DNA of 64,000 nt from Pseudomonas rhizophila (GTDB taxonomy: Bacteria; Pseudomonadota; Gammaproteobacteria; Pseudomonadales; Pseudomonadaceae): positions 3,929,735 through 3,993,734 of the forward strand of contig NZ_CP024081.1 in NCBI RefSeq assembly GCF_003033885.1, written 5' to 3'. The translations under genes were made by a program, and so were the position numbers. Below the pieces are notes generated by a model. It was not told the origin of the DNA. It saw nothing but the letters and a program-made list of their open reading frames with translations, and did not search any database. Positions 26,192 to 35,492 of the stretch are shown one piece after another (within the stretch, counting starts at the first letter, position 1; each line of letters opens with the position of its first letter).

Positions 26192-26641
26192 GTGGGGACT
26201 TTCAATAGAAGCTTGACCTGCCTGCTGTTGATCGGCTGCGCCGCTGGCGCGACGTTCAGCCTCCCTGTGCAGGCCGAGGGCAACGGCGTCATTGTGCTCA
26301 CCCGTGACGTACAGCCCGTTCATATCGGTCGCAACGGTGGCAAAGACCCCTACCCGAGCACCGTCAACGCCAACCCATCTGATCGAGTCAATCAAGCGAC
26401 CGCCAGCATCGAGCTGAGCGACGGCGAATTCGCCAGCGTCGCCAGCGGCTCGTCGATCCGCAACGCCGTCAACCCGAACAACACCGGCGTACAAGGTCTG
26501 AACATCGTGACCAACCCCAACGGCTTGCCGGGCATGCGCGCCGGTCACGGTGGCGGCAACGGTGGTGCCATCTCCGGCACGATCAACCGCTCGCTGAGTT
26601 CAGGGCTGGCCCCGCTGGGCCGGCTGGCCGGAGGTCAGTGA
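26192..26641 (+). CDS. fapA: Functional amyloid operon protein FapA
   Basis: This 149-residue protein has a signal peptide ending VQAEG and a low-complexity region rich in Asn, Gly and Ser. It is the first gene of the six-gene fap order, where FapA is a periplasmic factor, suggested to act as a chaperone that affects the FapB/FapC ratio in fibrils. The start appears to be GTG (26192), with AAGAAGGAA upstream; no in-frame ATG gives a signal peptide. Sequence similarity to known FapA is weak by eye, so the name depends mostly on position, size and the rest of the operon. Confidence 0.82.
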   Translation: MGTFNRSLTCLLLIGCAAGATFSLPVQAEGNGVIVLTRDVQPVHIGRNGGKDPYPSTVNANPSDRVNQATASIELSDGEFASVASGSSIRNAVNPNNTGVQGLNIVTNPNGLPGMRAGHGGGNGGAISGTINRSLSSGLAPLGRLAGGQ

Positions 26642-26642
26642 C

Positions 26643-27221
26643 ATGAAGCCAACCCTGTTTCTGCTTGCCCTGCTCGGCTCGTCCACCGCGTTCGCCGATC
26701 CGGGCGCGGCGGTGATCAGCACTGCCAATCTGCAGGATTCCGGCAGCCGCTATACCGGCAACTTCAACGTCAACCAGGCCGCTGGCGATCAGACCCAGCA
26801 GACCAACACCCGGGCCATCGCCATCGGCACTCACGCCCAGGCCACCACTGTCGTGCGTCAACGACTGGACACCGCGGCCGACCCGTCGATGAACGCAACG
26901 GCCCGCATCGGCGGCAGCTCATTTAGCAACGGCAACGGAGTACTGGGCGTGAACCAGTCCGCCGGGGCCAACAACCAGATGGCCAATGTCATGCGGGTGG
27001 GCATCAGTGCCCGGCCGCAGAGCATCGACGATAGCGCCCTTTCTCAACAGAACGTGGCGTTGTTACCAAACTCAGGAGCAACTGGCACCCCAACCGGCAG
27101 TCGCCAGGTCGTCACCAGCGACCAGGCCTTCACCGGCAGCCGAGGGGTTATCCAGGTGAACCAGAGTGCCGGGGTGGGGAACCGCATGGCTAACACCCTG
27201 AGCATCCGGGTCGCTGACTGA
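26643..27221 (+). CDS. fapB: Minor amyloid component / nucleator FapB
   Basis: This 192-residue secreted protein has a signal peptide (ALLGSSTAFADPG) and three imperfect amyloid repeats with the core VNQxAGxxNQMAN: NVNQAAGDQTQQTN, GVNQSAGANNQMAN and QVNQSAGVGNRMAN. FapB is the minor fibril component, thought to nucleate FapC. The ATG is one base after the fapA stop codon, so the genes are coupled. A 63-base gap with a strong AAGGAGA precedes fapC. Confidence 0.92.
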   Translation: MKPTLFLLALLGSSTAFADPGAAVISTANLQDSGSRYTGNFNVNQAAGDQTQQTNTRAIAIGTHAQATTVVRQRLDTAADPSMNATARIGGSSFSNGNGVLGVNQSAGANNQMANVMRVGISARPQSIDDSALSQQNVALLPNSGATGTPTGSRQVVTSDQAFTGSRGVIQVNQSAGVGNRMANTLSIRVAD

Positions 27222-27284
27222 CCCGAAAAACGTGGGCATAAGAAAGTACTGACACTTAACCAACGACACGCAAGGAGAAACACC

Positions 27285-28268
27285 ATGAAACCAACAATGG
27301 CACTTAAACCATTGGTTTTCGCTCTCGCCGCTGTCATGGCAATGGCTGCACAGGCTGATGGAAACGGACGTGGCAACGGGCACGGCAACGGGCATGGCAA
27401 TCACGGTCCGCAAGGTCCGTCGTTTGAACAACTGCTTTCGATCACCGCCGGGGCTAGCGCGACCGTGATGGATGAGCAGAACAGCGACGGCAACGTGGTG
27501 ACCAACCAGGCCACCCGCAACACGGCTGAAGCCGCTGACTCGCTCAATGGCAGCAACGGCAATATGGGCGCCAACATCGCCGCCGGCGATGGCAACCAGC
27601 AGGACAACGCCGCCGCCATCGCCACCGCTGACGAAGCATTCATCTTCGGCTCGGCGGTCGCGACCTCCAGCGCCATGCAGGTCAATAACAATAACTACGT
27701 CAAAAACAACTCGACCCGAAACAACGCCTCGCTCACCAATGCGGGCAACAATGGCTCCGGCAACATCGGCATCAACGTGACGGCCGGCAACTTCAACCAA
27801 CAGAAAAACAACCTGGCCATCGCTGTATCGGGCGGACGTGTCGCAGAAGCCGCAGCCTCGGCCGATCAGTCTTCCACCGGCCTTGTGGTCGACAACAAGG
27901 GCGTACGGACCTACAAGACCGACACCCTCACCAGCACCTACGCTGCTTCCGGCACCTTCAAGGCCAAAGGCACCGGCACCGTCGAAGACGACGACCATGG
28001 CGGCTGGGGCAACAGAGGCGGCTACGGCGGCGGTCACGATGACGACAAGTTCAAGTTCTCCGCCGTGGGCACTTTCGAACTGGCCGGCAGCAACACTCAA
28101 CAAGTGCTGACCCGCGATGGCTGGAAAAACCCTGTCATCAACAACGCGACCATGACCAACTCCATGAACGGCTTCTCCGGTAACGGCGGCGCCAACGTGT
28201 CGGCGGGCGTGGGCAACCAGCAAAGCAACTCGCTGTCCATTTCGGCCGGTTGCAGGGCTTGCATGTAA
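27285..28268 (+). CDS. fapC: Major amyloid subunit FapC
   Basis: The 327-residue protein is the main Fap fibril subunit. After a signal peptide (ALAAVMAMAAQADG) come a Gly/His/Asn-rich segment (GNGRGNGHGNGHGNHG) and three amyloid repeats around MGANIAAGDGNQQDN, IGINVTAGNFNQQKN and GANVSAGVGNQQSN. They are separated by two long linkers; the second holds a Gly/Asp-rich patch (DDDHGGWGNRGGYGGG). The C-terminal CxxC (CRAC) is typical of FapC. It has its own strong ribosome binding site (AAGGAGAAACACC). A hairpin directly after the gene may lower expression of the genes behind it. Confidence 0.95.
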   Translation: MKPTMALKPLVFALAAVMAMAAQADGNGRGNGHGNGHGNHGPQGPSFEQLLSITAGASATVMDEQNSDGNVVTNQATRNTAEAADSLNGSNGNMGANIAAGDGNQQDNAAAIATADEAFIFGSAVATSSAMQVNNNNYVKNNSTRNNASLTNAGNNGSGNIGINVTAGNFNQQKNNLAIAVSGGRVAEAAASADQSSTGLVVDNKGVRTYKTDTLTSTYAASGTFKAKGTGTVEDDDHGGWGNRGGYGGGHDDDKFKFSAVGTFELAGSNTQQVLTRDGWKNPVINNATMTNSMNGFSGNGGANVSAGVGNQQSNSLSISAGCRACM

Positions 28269-28281
28269 GCGCGATCGAAAC

Positions 28282-28303
28282 GAAGCCCCGGAAACGGGGC
28301 TTC
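28282..28303 (+). terminator. Internal hairpin/attenuator between fapC and fapD
   Basis: GAAGCCCCG and CGGGGCTTC form a perfect nine-base stem with a GAAA tetraloop, 13 bases after the fapC stop and followed by a short T-run. Partial termination or protection of the upstream mRNA would give more FapC than export proteins. Confidence 0.65.
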
Positions 28304-28333
28304 TTTCCCAGGTGTGCATAAGGCGTATCGATC

Positions 28334-29014
28334 ATGCGAGCGGCAGCCCTTTCTCTGCTCCTTTGTCTGGCCGGCGTGGCTGAAGCTGCGCAAATGCCGG
28401 TCGCTGCCCTACCCGGCGGCATGTTGGTCTACAAGCCAGTACAGAGTGTGCGCGAGCGCAAGTTCAGTGACATCGTCGAACAGAAAACCGATTTCAGTTG
28501 CGGCGCCGCCGCGCTGGCCACGGTACTGCGCCAGGCCTATTGGCTTGACGTGGATGAAGAGCACGTCATCAAGGGCATGCTGGTCAAAGCCGACCATGAC
28601 CTGGTCCGCACCCAGGGATTTTCCATGCTCGATATGAAGCGCTACGTGGAAAGCATCGGCATGCGCGCCCGGGGCTACCGGATACCGCCAGAAAAGCTCG
28701 AGGCAGTGACAATTCCGGTGGTGGTCCTGATGGACATCCGTGGCTACAAGCACTTCGTGGTATTGCAGCGAGCCGACCAGCAATGGGTTTATATCGCCGA
28801 CCCCGTACTGGGGCACAAGCGCTACGCCCATAACGATTTCGTCAAAGGCTGGAACGGCATCGTGTTTGCCATCGTCGGCCCGGGTTACGACAAGACCAAC
28901 GCACTGCGCACCCCTCCGCAACCGCTAACGGCGCGTAACAAACTGGACGGGTTCAACCCGGTCAAAGATGCAGAGCTGATGGATTTTGGTTTCATACAGA
29001 GCGACTTTTTCTAA
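28334..29014 (+). CDS. fapD: Fap-associated C39-family peptidase FapD
   Basis: The 226-residue protein has an N-terminal signal (LSLLLCLAGVAEAAQ) and a C39 (bacteriocin-processing) cysteine-protease domain. Catalytic residues are visible as C56 in DFSCGAAALATVLR, H140 in YKHFVVLQ and D156 in YIADPVLG. FapD is needed for Fap export and is thought to process Fap components in the periplasm. Unlike ABC-type C39 proteins, it has no transmembrane ATPase. It follows fapC after the hairpin, as in other fap operons. Confidence 0.93.
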   Translation: MRAAALSLLLCLAGVAEAAQMPVAALPGGMLVYKPVQSVRERKFSDIVEQKTDFSCGAAALATVLRQAYWLDVDEEHVIKGMLVKADHDLVRTQGFSMLDMKRYVESIGMRARGYRIPPEKLEAVTIPVVVLMDIRGYKHFVVLQRADQQWVYIADPVLGHKRYAHNDFVKGWNGIVFAIVGPGYDKTNALRTPPQPLTARNKLDGFNPVKDAELMDFGFIQSDFF

Positions 29015-29072
29015 TCGCCGACCAATCGCCAACCATAAGTACAAAAGGAGCAGGAAGCTCCGGGAGCAGCAC

Positions 29073-29819
29073 ATGAAAACTTCACGCTGGCTGGCGTTTG
29101 CCAGCCTTGCCGCGGCTGTGTCGGGCCATGCCCACGCCGGATTCAAACCCATCGAAGTCAAGGATCAGGAGCTTGCCGAACTGCGTGGACGCTATGTCAT
29201 GCCCGGTCGGGTCATCAGCTTCGGCATCGTCATGAGCAGCACCTGGCGCAACGCCAGTGGCGACCTGATCGGCGCGAGCAGTTCCATGCAAATCCAGGCG
29301 GCCACCGTCAAACCCCAGTTCTATGTTTCAACGATCAAGCAGACCGGCAATGGCCAGGCCCCGCAACAGGGCAGCGGCAACATTGTCGGTGGCGCGGGCC
29401 TGGCCGGTGGCCAGGGCGTGACCCAGAGCGTGCGCGCCGCGGGCGATGGCAATTCCGCCTACAACAACGTCAGCATCAACGTCAGGGAAAGCAACCAGGC
29501 ACCCGCACTGGTGCCTGCTCAAGGCCAGCTGCTGAGCAAAGGCCAAACCATCAGCGGCAGCAACGCCGCCGGCAGTGTCGCGGTTACCGCCACCGGCAGC
29601 GGCGTGCAGATGGCGATCCAGGCCAACCACAACCAGGGTAGTTCTCTGCAACAAGTCGCCCAGGGCGGCTTGCTGCAAAACACTCGCTTGCTGGGTAACA
29701 GCAACCTGGTCAACAACATGACGCAACTCAACGTGGTGTTGAACAACAACGGCCTCAGCGCCGGAGCTTTGGACTGCAACCTGACCCAGCTGCGCGGACT
29801 GCGCAATCTCGGATATTGA
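29073..29819 (+). CDS. fapE: Fap minor component FapE
   Basis: This 248-residue exported protein has a signal peptide ([17 protein letters not shown]) and Asn/Gln/Gly-rich sequence with weak amyloid-like repeats ([31 protein letters not shown]). The C-terminal [14 protein letters not shown] and the many Asn residues match the FapE type. In other Pseudomonas, FapE is a minor fibril constituent. The start ATG 29073 has GGGAGCAGCAC upstream. The reading frame begins earlier, but that part overlaps fapD and lacks a signal peptide. Confidence 0.9.
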   Translation: MKTSRWLAFASLAAAVSGHAHAGFKPIEVKDQELAELRGRYVMPGRVISFGIVMSSTWRNASGDLIGASSSMQIQAATVKPQFYVSTIKQTGNGQAPQQGSGNIVGGAGLAGGQGVTQSVRAAGDGNSAYNNVSINVRESNQAPALVPAQGQLLSKGQTISGSNAAGSVAVTATGSGVQMAIQANHNQGSSLQQVAQGGLLQNTRLLGNSNLVNNMTQLNVVLNNNGLSAGALDCNLTQLRGLRNLGY

Positions 29820-29865
29820 ACTACGCTGCCTTGCGACCACTGGGCAAATAGGGACGGCATATTTC

Positions 29866-31128
29866 ATGTATCGATCCGTATCGTTGCGCGCTGTGATGTG
29901 CGTAAGCACCCTTTTACCGGCGCCCCTGCTGCAAGCAGCACCTGACGCCGACATTCAAGCACTGAAGCAGGAGCTTCTCGAGCTCAGACAACGATACGAG
30001 GTCCAGCAAAGAGCCCTGGCGGTACTCGAGCAGCGAGTCCGCCAGGTCGAAGATCAACCCGCTGCTCCCGCGCCCAAGCGCCTGGCCAAATCCCCAGCCG
30101 ACATGAAAGGCAACCAGACTGCGGCTGGCGGCAGCGGTTACGGGCAGTCCCTGGCCGATGATTCACAGCCCGCCCAGAGTGTCTCCAACCTCTATGACGA
30201 GGCCAGCGGCTTTTTTGGCGGTGGCAAGTTCAGCTTCGAAACCGGCGTGACCTATTCGCGCTACGACACACGACAATTGATTCTGAACGGCTTCCTGGCC
30301 CTGGACTCGATTTTCCTGGGCAACATCAACCTGGACAGGATCAAGGCCGACACCTGGACCCTGGACCTCACCGGCCGTTACAACTTCGACAATCGCTGGC
30401 AGTTCGACCTCAACGTACCGGTGGTCTACCGCGAATCCACCTATCAGTCCGGCGGTGCCAACCAAGGGGCAGCTGGGGTGACCAGCGAAGAAACCGTTAC
30501 CCGCGATCCCACCATCGGTGACGTCAACTTCGGCATCGCCTACAAATTCATGGACGAATCGATCAACAGCCCGGACGCGGTGCTCACTCTGCGCGTCAAG
30601 GCGCCAACCGGCGAAGAGCCGTTCGGCATCAAGCTGCGCCAGTCCCAGGCCAACACCAACCTGTTTGTGCCTGAAGAGCTGCCCACCGGCAACGGCGTAT
30701 GGTCGATCACACCCGGGATCTCGCTGGTCAAGACCTTCGATCCGGCCGTGCTGTTCGGCAGCCTCTCCTACACCCATAACTTCGAAGAGTCCTTCGACGA
30801 CATAAGCTCCACCGTCAACCAGAGGATACCGGGCAAGGTGCGGATCGGCGACAGCTTCCAGATCGGCGCGGGCATTGCCTTCGCGCTGAACGAGAAGATG
30901 AGTATGTCGTTCTCGGTTTCCGACCTCATACAAAAGAAAAGCAAGCTCAAACAGGACGGCGGGGATTGGGAATCGGTGGTTTCCAGCGACGCCAATGCCG
31001 GCTACTTCAACATCGGCATGACCGTAGCCGCCAGCGACAACCTGACCATCGTCCCCAACCTGTCCATCGGTCTGACCGACGATGCACCGGACTTCACCTT
31101 TAGCCTGAAATTCCCGTATTACTTCTAA
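29866..31128 (+). CDS. fapF: Fap outer-membrane pore FapF
   Basis: This 420-residue protein begins with a signal peptide, then a predicted coiled coil ([18 protein letters not shown], about residues 28-65), a short linker and a C-terminal beta-barrel ending in aromatic residues (KFPYYF). FapF is the trimeric outer-membrane channel that exports FapB and FapC; its coiled coil gates the pore. Strand-like alternation is evident throughout ([16 protein letters not shown]). It is the last gene of the operon. A REP pair follows at 31139. Confidence 0.94.
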   Translation: MYRSVSLRAVMCVSTLLPAPLLQAAPDADIQALKQELLELRQRYEVQQRALAVLEQRVRQVEDQPAAPAPKRLAKSPADMKGNQTAAGGSGYGQSLADDSQPAQSVSNLYDEASGFFGGGKFSFETGVTYSRYDTRQLILNGFLALDSIFLGNINLDRIKADTWTLDLTGRYNFDNRWQFDLNVPVVYRESTYQSGGANQGAAGVTSEETVTRDPTIGDVNFGIAYKFMDESINSPDAVLTLRVKAPTGEEPFGIKLRQSQANTNLFVPEELPTGNGVWSITPGISLVKTFDPAVLFGSLSYTHNFEESFDDISSTVNQRIPGKVRIGDSFQIGAGIAFALNEKMSMSFSVSDLIQKKSKLKQDGGDWESVVSSDANAGYFNIGMTVAASDNLTIVPNLSIGLTDDAPDFTFSLKFPYYF

Positions 31129-31138
31129 CGCAGTGCCC

Positions 31139-31226
31139 TGTGGGAGCGAGCCTGCTCGCGGTAGTGGTAGATCAGTGACCTGTTGGTGACTGACACACCG
31201 CTACCGCGAGCAGGCTCGCCCCCACA
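31139..31226. repeat. REP pair between fapF and the activator gene
   Basis: TGTGGGAGCGAGCCTGCTCGCG and a nearly exact inverted copy (CGCGAGCAGGCTCGCCCCCACA) flank a loop of about 35 bases. It is placed between two convergent genes and would form a strong RNA hairpin for either transcript. Confidence 0.8.
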
Positions 31227-31247
31227 TCGAATAGGGCAAGGCTTGAT

Positions 31248-32573
31248 TCAGCGGATTTGATGCTTGTGCAGAAGCCGGTAGAACGTCGGTCGGGATATGC
31301 CCAGCACGCGGGCAGCAACACTCAGGTTGTCACTGTGCCGGTTAAGCACATCGCTCAACGCCTGGCGCTCAGCACGGGTCTTGTAGTCTTCAAGGGTGCC
31401 CATCGGCGCCACCGGCCCTTGATGACCTGTCAGGCCAAGGTCCATCGCTTCGATCTGCCGCCCCTCGGCCAACACCAGGCCGCGACGTACCCGGTTGGCC
31501 AGCTCACGCACATTGCCCGGCCAGTCATGCTTGCCCATGGCCACCAACGCGTCTTCACTGAAACTGCGAGGCCGGCGACCGGTTTCCTGACTGTAGAAAT
31601 GCGAGAAGTGGCTGGCCAGCATCGACAAATCGCCATGGCGTTCACGCAACGGCGCCATCAGCACCTGCAGCACGTTCAAGCGATAATACAGGTCTTCACG
31701 AAACAGCTTGTGCTCGATGGCTGCTTCCAGATCCACATGGGTGGCGGCCAAAATCCGCACATCGACGGCGATCGGCTGGCTGCCTCCGACCCGCTCGATG
31801 TGTTTCTCCTGCAGGAAACGCAACAGATTGGCCTGTAGCTCCAACGGCAGGTCGCCAATTTCATCCAGAAACAACGTGCCGCCGTGAGCCGCTTCGATCC
31901 GCCCGATCTTGCGCTGATGGGCACCCGTGAAAGCGCCTTTCTCGTGCCCGAACAATTCCGACTGGATCAAATGCTCCGGTATCGCGCCACAATTGATGGC
32001 AATGAACGGTTTGTTGCGCCGATGGGATTGGCGATGCAGCGTGCGCGCCACCAGCTCCTTGCCGGTGCCGCTTTCACCGCGAATCAACACTGGCGATTCA
32101 GCAGGTGCCAGCTTGCTCAACAATTTGCGCAGCTCCCGAATGGGTTTGCTGTCGCCCAGTAATTCATGTTCGGGCTCATTGATGTGAATCGAGCCCTGTC
32201 CGCGCAAACGCGCCATGCCAAAGGCGCGCCCCAGAGTCACCTGAACCCGGGACACGTCGAATGGCAAGGTATGAAAATCAAAAAACCACTCGCAGACAAA
32301 GTCCCCCACATTCTTCAGACGCAACACTTCCTGATTCAGCACGGCGATCCACTCGGTGCCGCTGCGGCTGATCAACTCCTTGACCGCCTCCGGCCGTTCC
32401 AGATGAAAAGGTTGAAGTCGCAACAGGCCCACATCGCACGTTCGATCGCCCGCATGTTCAAGGGAACAGCTCTCCACGTCCCAGCCAATGGTGCGTAATC
32501 CGGGCAACAGGCGATGGCAATCATCGCAGGGATCAACCACGAGCAGACGACGCGACGTACTGGCTTCGATCAT
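31248..32573 (-). CDS. Sigma54-dependent activator, VpsR/FleQ-like (possible BrfA)
   Basis: The 441-residue protein has an N-terminal receiver-like domain lacking a clear phospho-acceptor pattern (about 1-130), an AAA+ domain with Walker A GESGTGKE, the sigma54-contact motif GAFTGA (GHEKGAFTGAHQ) and Walker B GGTLFLDEIGDLP, and a C-terminal Fis-type helix-turn-helix (VAARVLGISRPTFYRLL). It should activate RNA polymerase-sigma54. Because it converges on the fap operon and a sigma54-like promoter precedes fapA, it is a candidate fap regulator. From memory, an activator called BrfA drives fap in P. fluorescens in response to cyclic-di-GMP, and this may be it. The start is ATG 32573. Confidence 0.9.
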   Translation of the reverse strand: MIEASTSRRLLVVDPCDDCHRLLPGLRTIGWDVESCSLEHAGDRTCDVGLLRLQPFHLERPEAVKELISRSGTEWIAVLNQEVLRLKNVGDFVCEWFFDFHTLPFDVSRVQVTLGRAFGMARLRGQGSIHINEPEHELLGDSKPIRELRKLLSKLAPAESPVLIRGESGTGKELVARTLHRQSHRRNKPFIAINCGAIPEHLIQSELFGHEKGAFTGAHQRKIGRIEAAHGGTLFLDEIGDLPLELQANLLRFLQEKHIERVGGSQPIAVDVRILAATHVDLEAAIEHKLFREDLYYRLNVLQVLMAPLRERHGDLSMLASHFSHFYSQETGRRPRSFSEDALVAMGKHDWPGNVRELANRVRRGLVLAEGRQIEAMDLGLTGHQGPVAPMGTLEDYKTRAERQALSDVLNRHSDNLSVAARVLGISRPTFYRLLHKHQIR

Positions 32574-32652
32574 GACTGATCCTTGGCGCCAAAATAAGGA
32601 ATATGAGGAAAAACAGTCGTTTGGCGAACCTGCATGTAACAGTAGCAAGAAG

Positions 32653-32681
32653 TTGACACCTGCTTGTATCAATTGATTATC
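32653..32681 (+). promoter_or_regulatory. Possible sigma70 promoter in the 32574-32913 gap
   Basis: TTGACA at 32653 and ATTATC at 32676 are 17 bases apart. It could drive the small gene at 32914. The remaining roughly 340-base gap between the activator gene and 32914 is AT-rich for this genome and contains a C-run (about 32819-32825), but no supportable gene. Confidence 0.3.
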
Positions 32682-32913
32682 GAGTTCGCTTTAAAGTGGT
32701 TATAAGCGCGCGTTTCGTTAGTTGTCGCCCGCTTGAATCTTTCATCAAGCTTTCAAACAAAAGTCCAAAAGCCGGGTCTGAAAGAAAATCGAAATTTATT
32801 TAAGGAATGTGTGACCTGCCCCCCCTTACAAGACATCAGTACAAGTAACCAGCCGCCCGGTACGCCCAACCGACGGCACATCATTTGATTGGGCATACTT
32901 AAGAGATAACGCC

Positions 32914-33180
32914 ATGAACGCCCCGCTCCGTATCAACGAAGCTCTTTTGATTGCCGACCGCGCCTTTCGTCCTTTTCAATGCGTGGCCTGGGCTCCACAA
33001 GACGGTAATGGTGAACTGAGCCTGACCGTCATTGACCGCACCAATACTCATATTGGCCGCACTCAGATTCCAAGCAGTGCCTACACCGACCCGGCCCAAC
33101 TGGCTGACTGCTTGAAACAGGCCCGTGCCGAGTTGAGCCAGGAAGGCTACACCCTGCAATCCTGGTCCATGCCTGAGTAA
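32914..33180 (+). CDS. Small protein of unknown function
   Basis: The 88-residue protein begins MNAPLRINEALLIADRAFRP and has no clear domain, signal peptide or membrane segment. It mixes strand-like stretches (GELSLTVIDR) with a helix-rich C-terminus (QLADCLKQARAELSQEG). The codon use and a ribosome binding site-like AAGAGATAA before the ATG suggest that it is real. I do not recognise the family. Its neighbours (a sigma54 activator and a delta-60 repeat protein) give no functional hint. Confidence 0.7.
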   Translation: MNAPLRINEALLIADRAFRPFQCVAWAPQDGNGELSLTVIDRTNTHIGRTQIPSSAYTDPAQLADCLKQARAELSQEGYTLQSWSMPE

Positions 33181-33367
33181 ATCCTTAGCGGTAAACCTGA
33201 TGATGGATTGCAGGCTTTGCACTGGATCGAAAAGCCAGTGTTCTGGCACGATTCGCTGCTGTTTCTGCAGCGTCTGATAGTTGTGCATTGTCACATTCAG
33301 GGATTGAATGTTGCCCTCATGCAGTCGTCGCCCCTCCGGGCTTATCGACACGCAAGGAGAGGCATGC

Positions 33368-34657
33368 ATGCTCGATCAAACCGCGTTTGCAATGCCGACG
33401 GCCGCAGCCTGTGCCGGCCAACTCGACCCAGGCTTTGCCGATAACGGTAAAGCCTGGGTGCATTTTACCGGTAGCTTCGGGAGCCGGACCACGGGCCTGA
33501 CGGTCGATCATGCCGGAAGGATCCTGGTGGCAGCCCGGATCGAAACGACCGAAGGCAGCCGGTTCGGGCTTGCACGGCTCAACCACGACGGTTCGGCTGA
33601 CGCGAGCTTCGGACACCATGGCTATGTGATCGGCTCTTTTGAGCGCGGCTTCGAAGCCACGGCAGGCAAGGTGATGGAATTACCCGACGGCCGTATCCTG
33701 CTGTCCGGTCTGCACTACGAAAACACCGACCGCACCCTGCCCGCCATCGCGCTGTTCGATCAGCAGGGCCGCGCCGTTCAAAGCTTCGGCAGCGCCGGGC
33801 GGCAGGTCATACGGCTGTGCGGCAATCTTTCCCAAGGTCTGCGCGACACCTGGCTCCCACCCGGCGTACCGGGTCTTGAAGCCTGCGACATGCGGGTGCA
33901 GGCCGATGGCCGGATCCTCATCCTCGCCAATCATCATTACCAATTATCTGACCATGTCGGCATCCTGATCCGGCTCCTGCCCGACGGCGCATTGGACACT
34001 TCGTTCAACAACCGCGGCTTTGTGATGGTCCGGCATCTGTTGAAAAACACTTGGCTGGGTTGTGTGGCGCTTCAGGCCGACGGCAGCATCGTGGTCGGCG
34101 GAGTGATTGACTTGCCCCAACAAGGTTTGATGGCCCGCTATGATCCCAGCGGCACACTTGATGACAGCTTTGGCGAGGACGGTTTCCTGTCCATCACGAC
34201 CCAACAGCACAGCGTGATGGTCAGCCAGATCGTCCAACTTCCAGACGGTGATCTGCAAGCACTGGGCAGCAGCCGCGACCCGATGCATTGCCTGTCGCTA
34301 AGAGTGGGCAGGGACGGCAAACCGGACCCTCGCTGCAATCAAGGACAGTGTCAGTTCCTGAAATTTGGCAACAGCGCCAGTCAGTGGACGGCGGCCCAGC
34401 TTCAAGCAGACGCAAAGCTGGTGACCGCTGGGGCCACCATCGGCGGTATCGAAACTGACTTCGTTCTGGCCCGGCACTTGCCGGACGCCAGCCTCGATCC
34501 GGATTTCGGTGAGGGCAGAGGTTGGGTCCGCACTCGACTGGGCTACAGCCTCGACACCGCCACATCCCTGGCGCTGCAGGCAGACGGGAAGATCCTGGTG
34601 GGCGGCTATTCTCTGCATGGCAAGTATCGAGCAGTGGTGGTGCGGTACCGGCCCTGA
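33368..34657 (+). CDS. Delta-60 repeat protein
   Basis: The 429-residue protein is built from about six to seven repeats of 55-60 residues, each with the pattern xxRxxxDGxxDxSFGxxG, as in ARLNHDGSADASFGHHG, RYDPSGTLDDSFGEDG and RLLPDGALDTSFNNRG. Each repeat also contains an ADGxIL/VGG strand. Delta-60 repeat proteins are predicted beta-propellers of uncertain function. There is no signal peptide; the start at 33368 follows AAGGAGAGGC closely. A leader frame back to 33308 is not supported. Confidence 0.85.
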   Translation: MLDQTAFAMPTAAACAGQLDPGFADNGKAWVHFTGSFGSRTTGLTVDHAGRILVAARIETTEGSRFGLARLNHDGSADASFGHHGYVIGSFERGFEATAGKVMELPDGRILLSGLHYENTDRTLPAIALFDQQGRAVQSFGSAGRQVIRLCGNLSQGLRDTWLPPGVPGLEACDMRVQADGRILILANHHYQLSDHVGILIRLLPDGALDTSFNNRGFVMVRHLLKNTWLGCVALQADGSIVVGGVIDLPQQGLMARYDPSGTLDDSFGEDGFLSITTQQHSVMVSQIVQLPDGDLQALGSSRDPMHCLSLRVGRDGKPDPRCNQGQCQFLKFGNSASQWTAAQLQADAKLVTAGATIGGIETDFVLARHLPDASLDPDFGEGRGWVRTRLGYSLDTATSLALQADGKILVGGYSLHGKYRAVVVRYRP

Positions 34658-34670
34658 GGATTTGCTTGGT

Positions 34671-35492
34671 TCATCGAGCCAGAATGAATCGCTCGATTGC
34701 CAGCGCCGCGCCGTCTTCGGTGTTGGCTGCGGTGATGACATCGGCCTGACGCTGAATCGCCTCCTCCGCCTGCCCCATGGCAATCGACAACCCCGCACGG
34801 TGAAACATCGCCGGATCGTTGCCACCGTCGCCCATGGCGGCAGTCTGTTCCAACGGCACCCCCAGGAACGCTGCCAGGGTCGCCAGCGCTTCACCCTTGT
34901 TTGCCCGCATCGCCGTCACATCCAGATAGATCGGTTGCGAACGCGAGACCTGAGCCTGGCCCTTGAGCAGCGGATGCAAACGCGCCTCCAGCTCAACCAG
35001 TAGCTGCGTATTGGCGCTGGTGGCGACGATCTTGTCGATACGTTCCAGGTAAGGCTCGAAACTCTCGACTTGCACCGGCGGATAGCCAAGCCCACGCGTC
35101 TCCACCGGCACCATCGGACCGTTGGCGTCGCGCACCAGCCAGTCACCGTCGGCAAACACCCAGACCTCGATATCAGGCTGGTCGGCGTACAAGGCCAGCG
35201 TCGCCAAAGCCGCCTCAGGTGGCAGGTAGTGCACGGCGAGGAAACTGCCGTCCGGGTGGACCAGCGTACCGCCATTGAACGCGGCGGTAGGCAGGTCCAC
35301 GCCCAAGGCTTCGATCTGCTGCAACATCGCCCGGGGCGGCCGCCCGGTGGCGAGGCTGAACATCACGCCCGCCTCGCGCAACGAGCGAACGGCCTCGATG
35401 GTGCGCTGGTTGAGACTGTGGTCGGGCAGCAGCAGCGTGCCGTCCATGTCACTGAGTAAAAACCGGATGGGGTGTTTCACCTGATCACTCAT
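34671..35492 (-). CDS. Cof-type HAD-IIB phosphatase
   Basis: The 273-residue protein has the HAD motifs: LLSDMDGTLL (nucleophile and acid aspartates), SLATGRPPRA (motif II with T), a KGEALATLAAFLG lysine helix (motif III) and GDGGNDPAMF (motif IV). Cof/YbiV-like enzymes dephosphorylate sugar phosphates or nucleotides in the cytoplasm. It overlaps the end of zwf by a few bases (ATG 35492 is within eight bases of the zwf stop; starts at 35501 and 35516 are also possible). It is therefore in an operon with gnd and zwf. A role on phosphogluconate or a related metabolite is possible. Confidence 0.87.
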   Translation of the reverse strand: MSDQVKHPIRFLLSDMDGTLLLPDHSLNQRTIEAVRSLREAGVMFSLATGRPPRAMLQQIEALGVDLPTAAFNGGTLVHPDGSFLAVHYLPPEAALATLALYADQPDIEVWVFADGDWLVRDANGPMVPVETRGLGYPPVQVESFEPYLERIDKIVATSANTQLLVELEARLHPLLKGQAQVSRSQPIYLDVTAMRANKGEALATLAAFLGVPLEQTAAMGDGGNDPAMFHRAGLSIAMGQAEEAIQRQADVITAANTEDGAALAIERFILAR

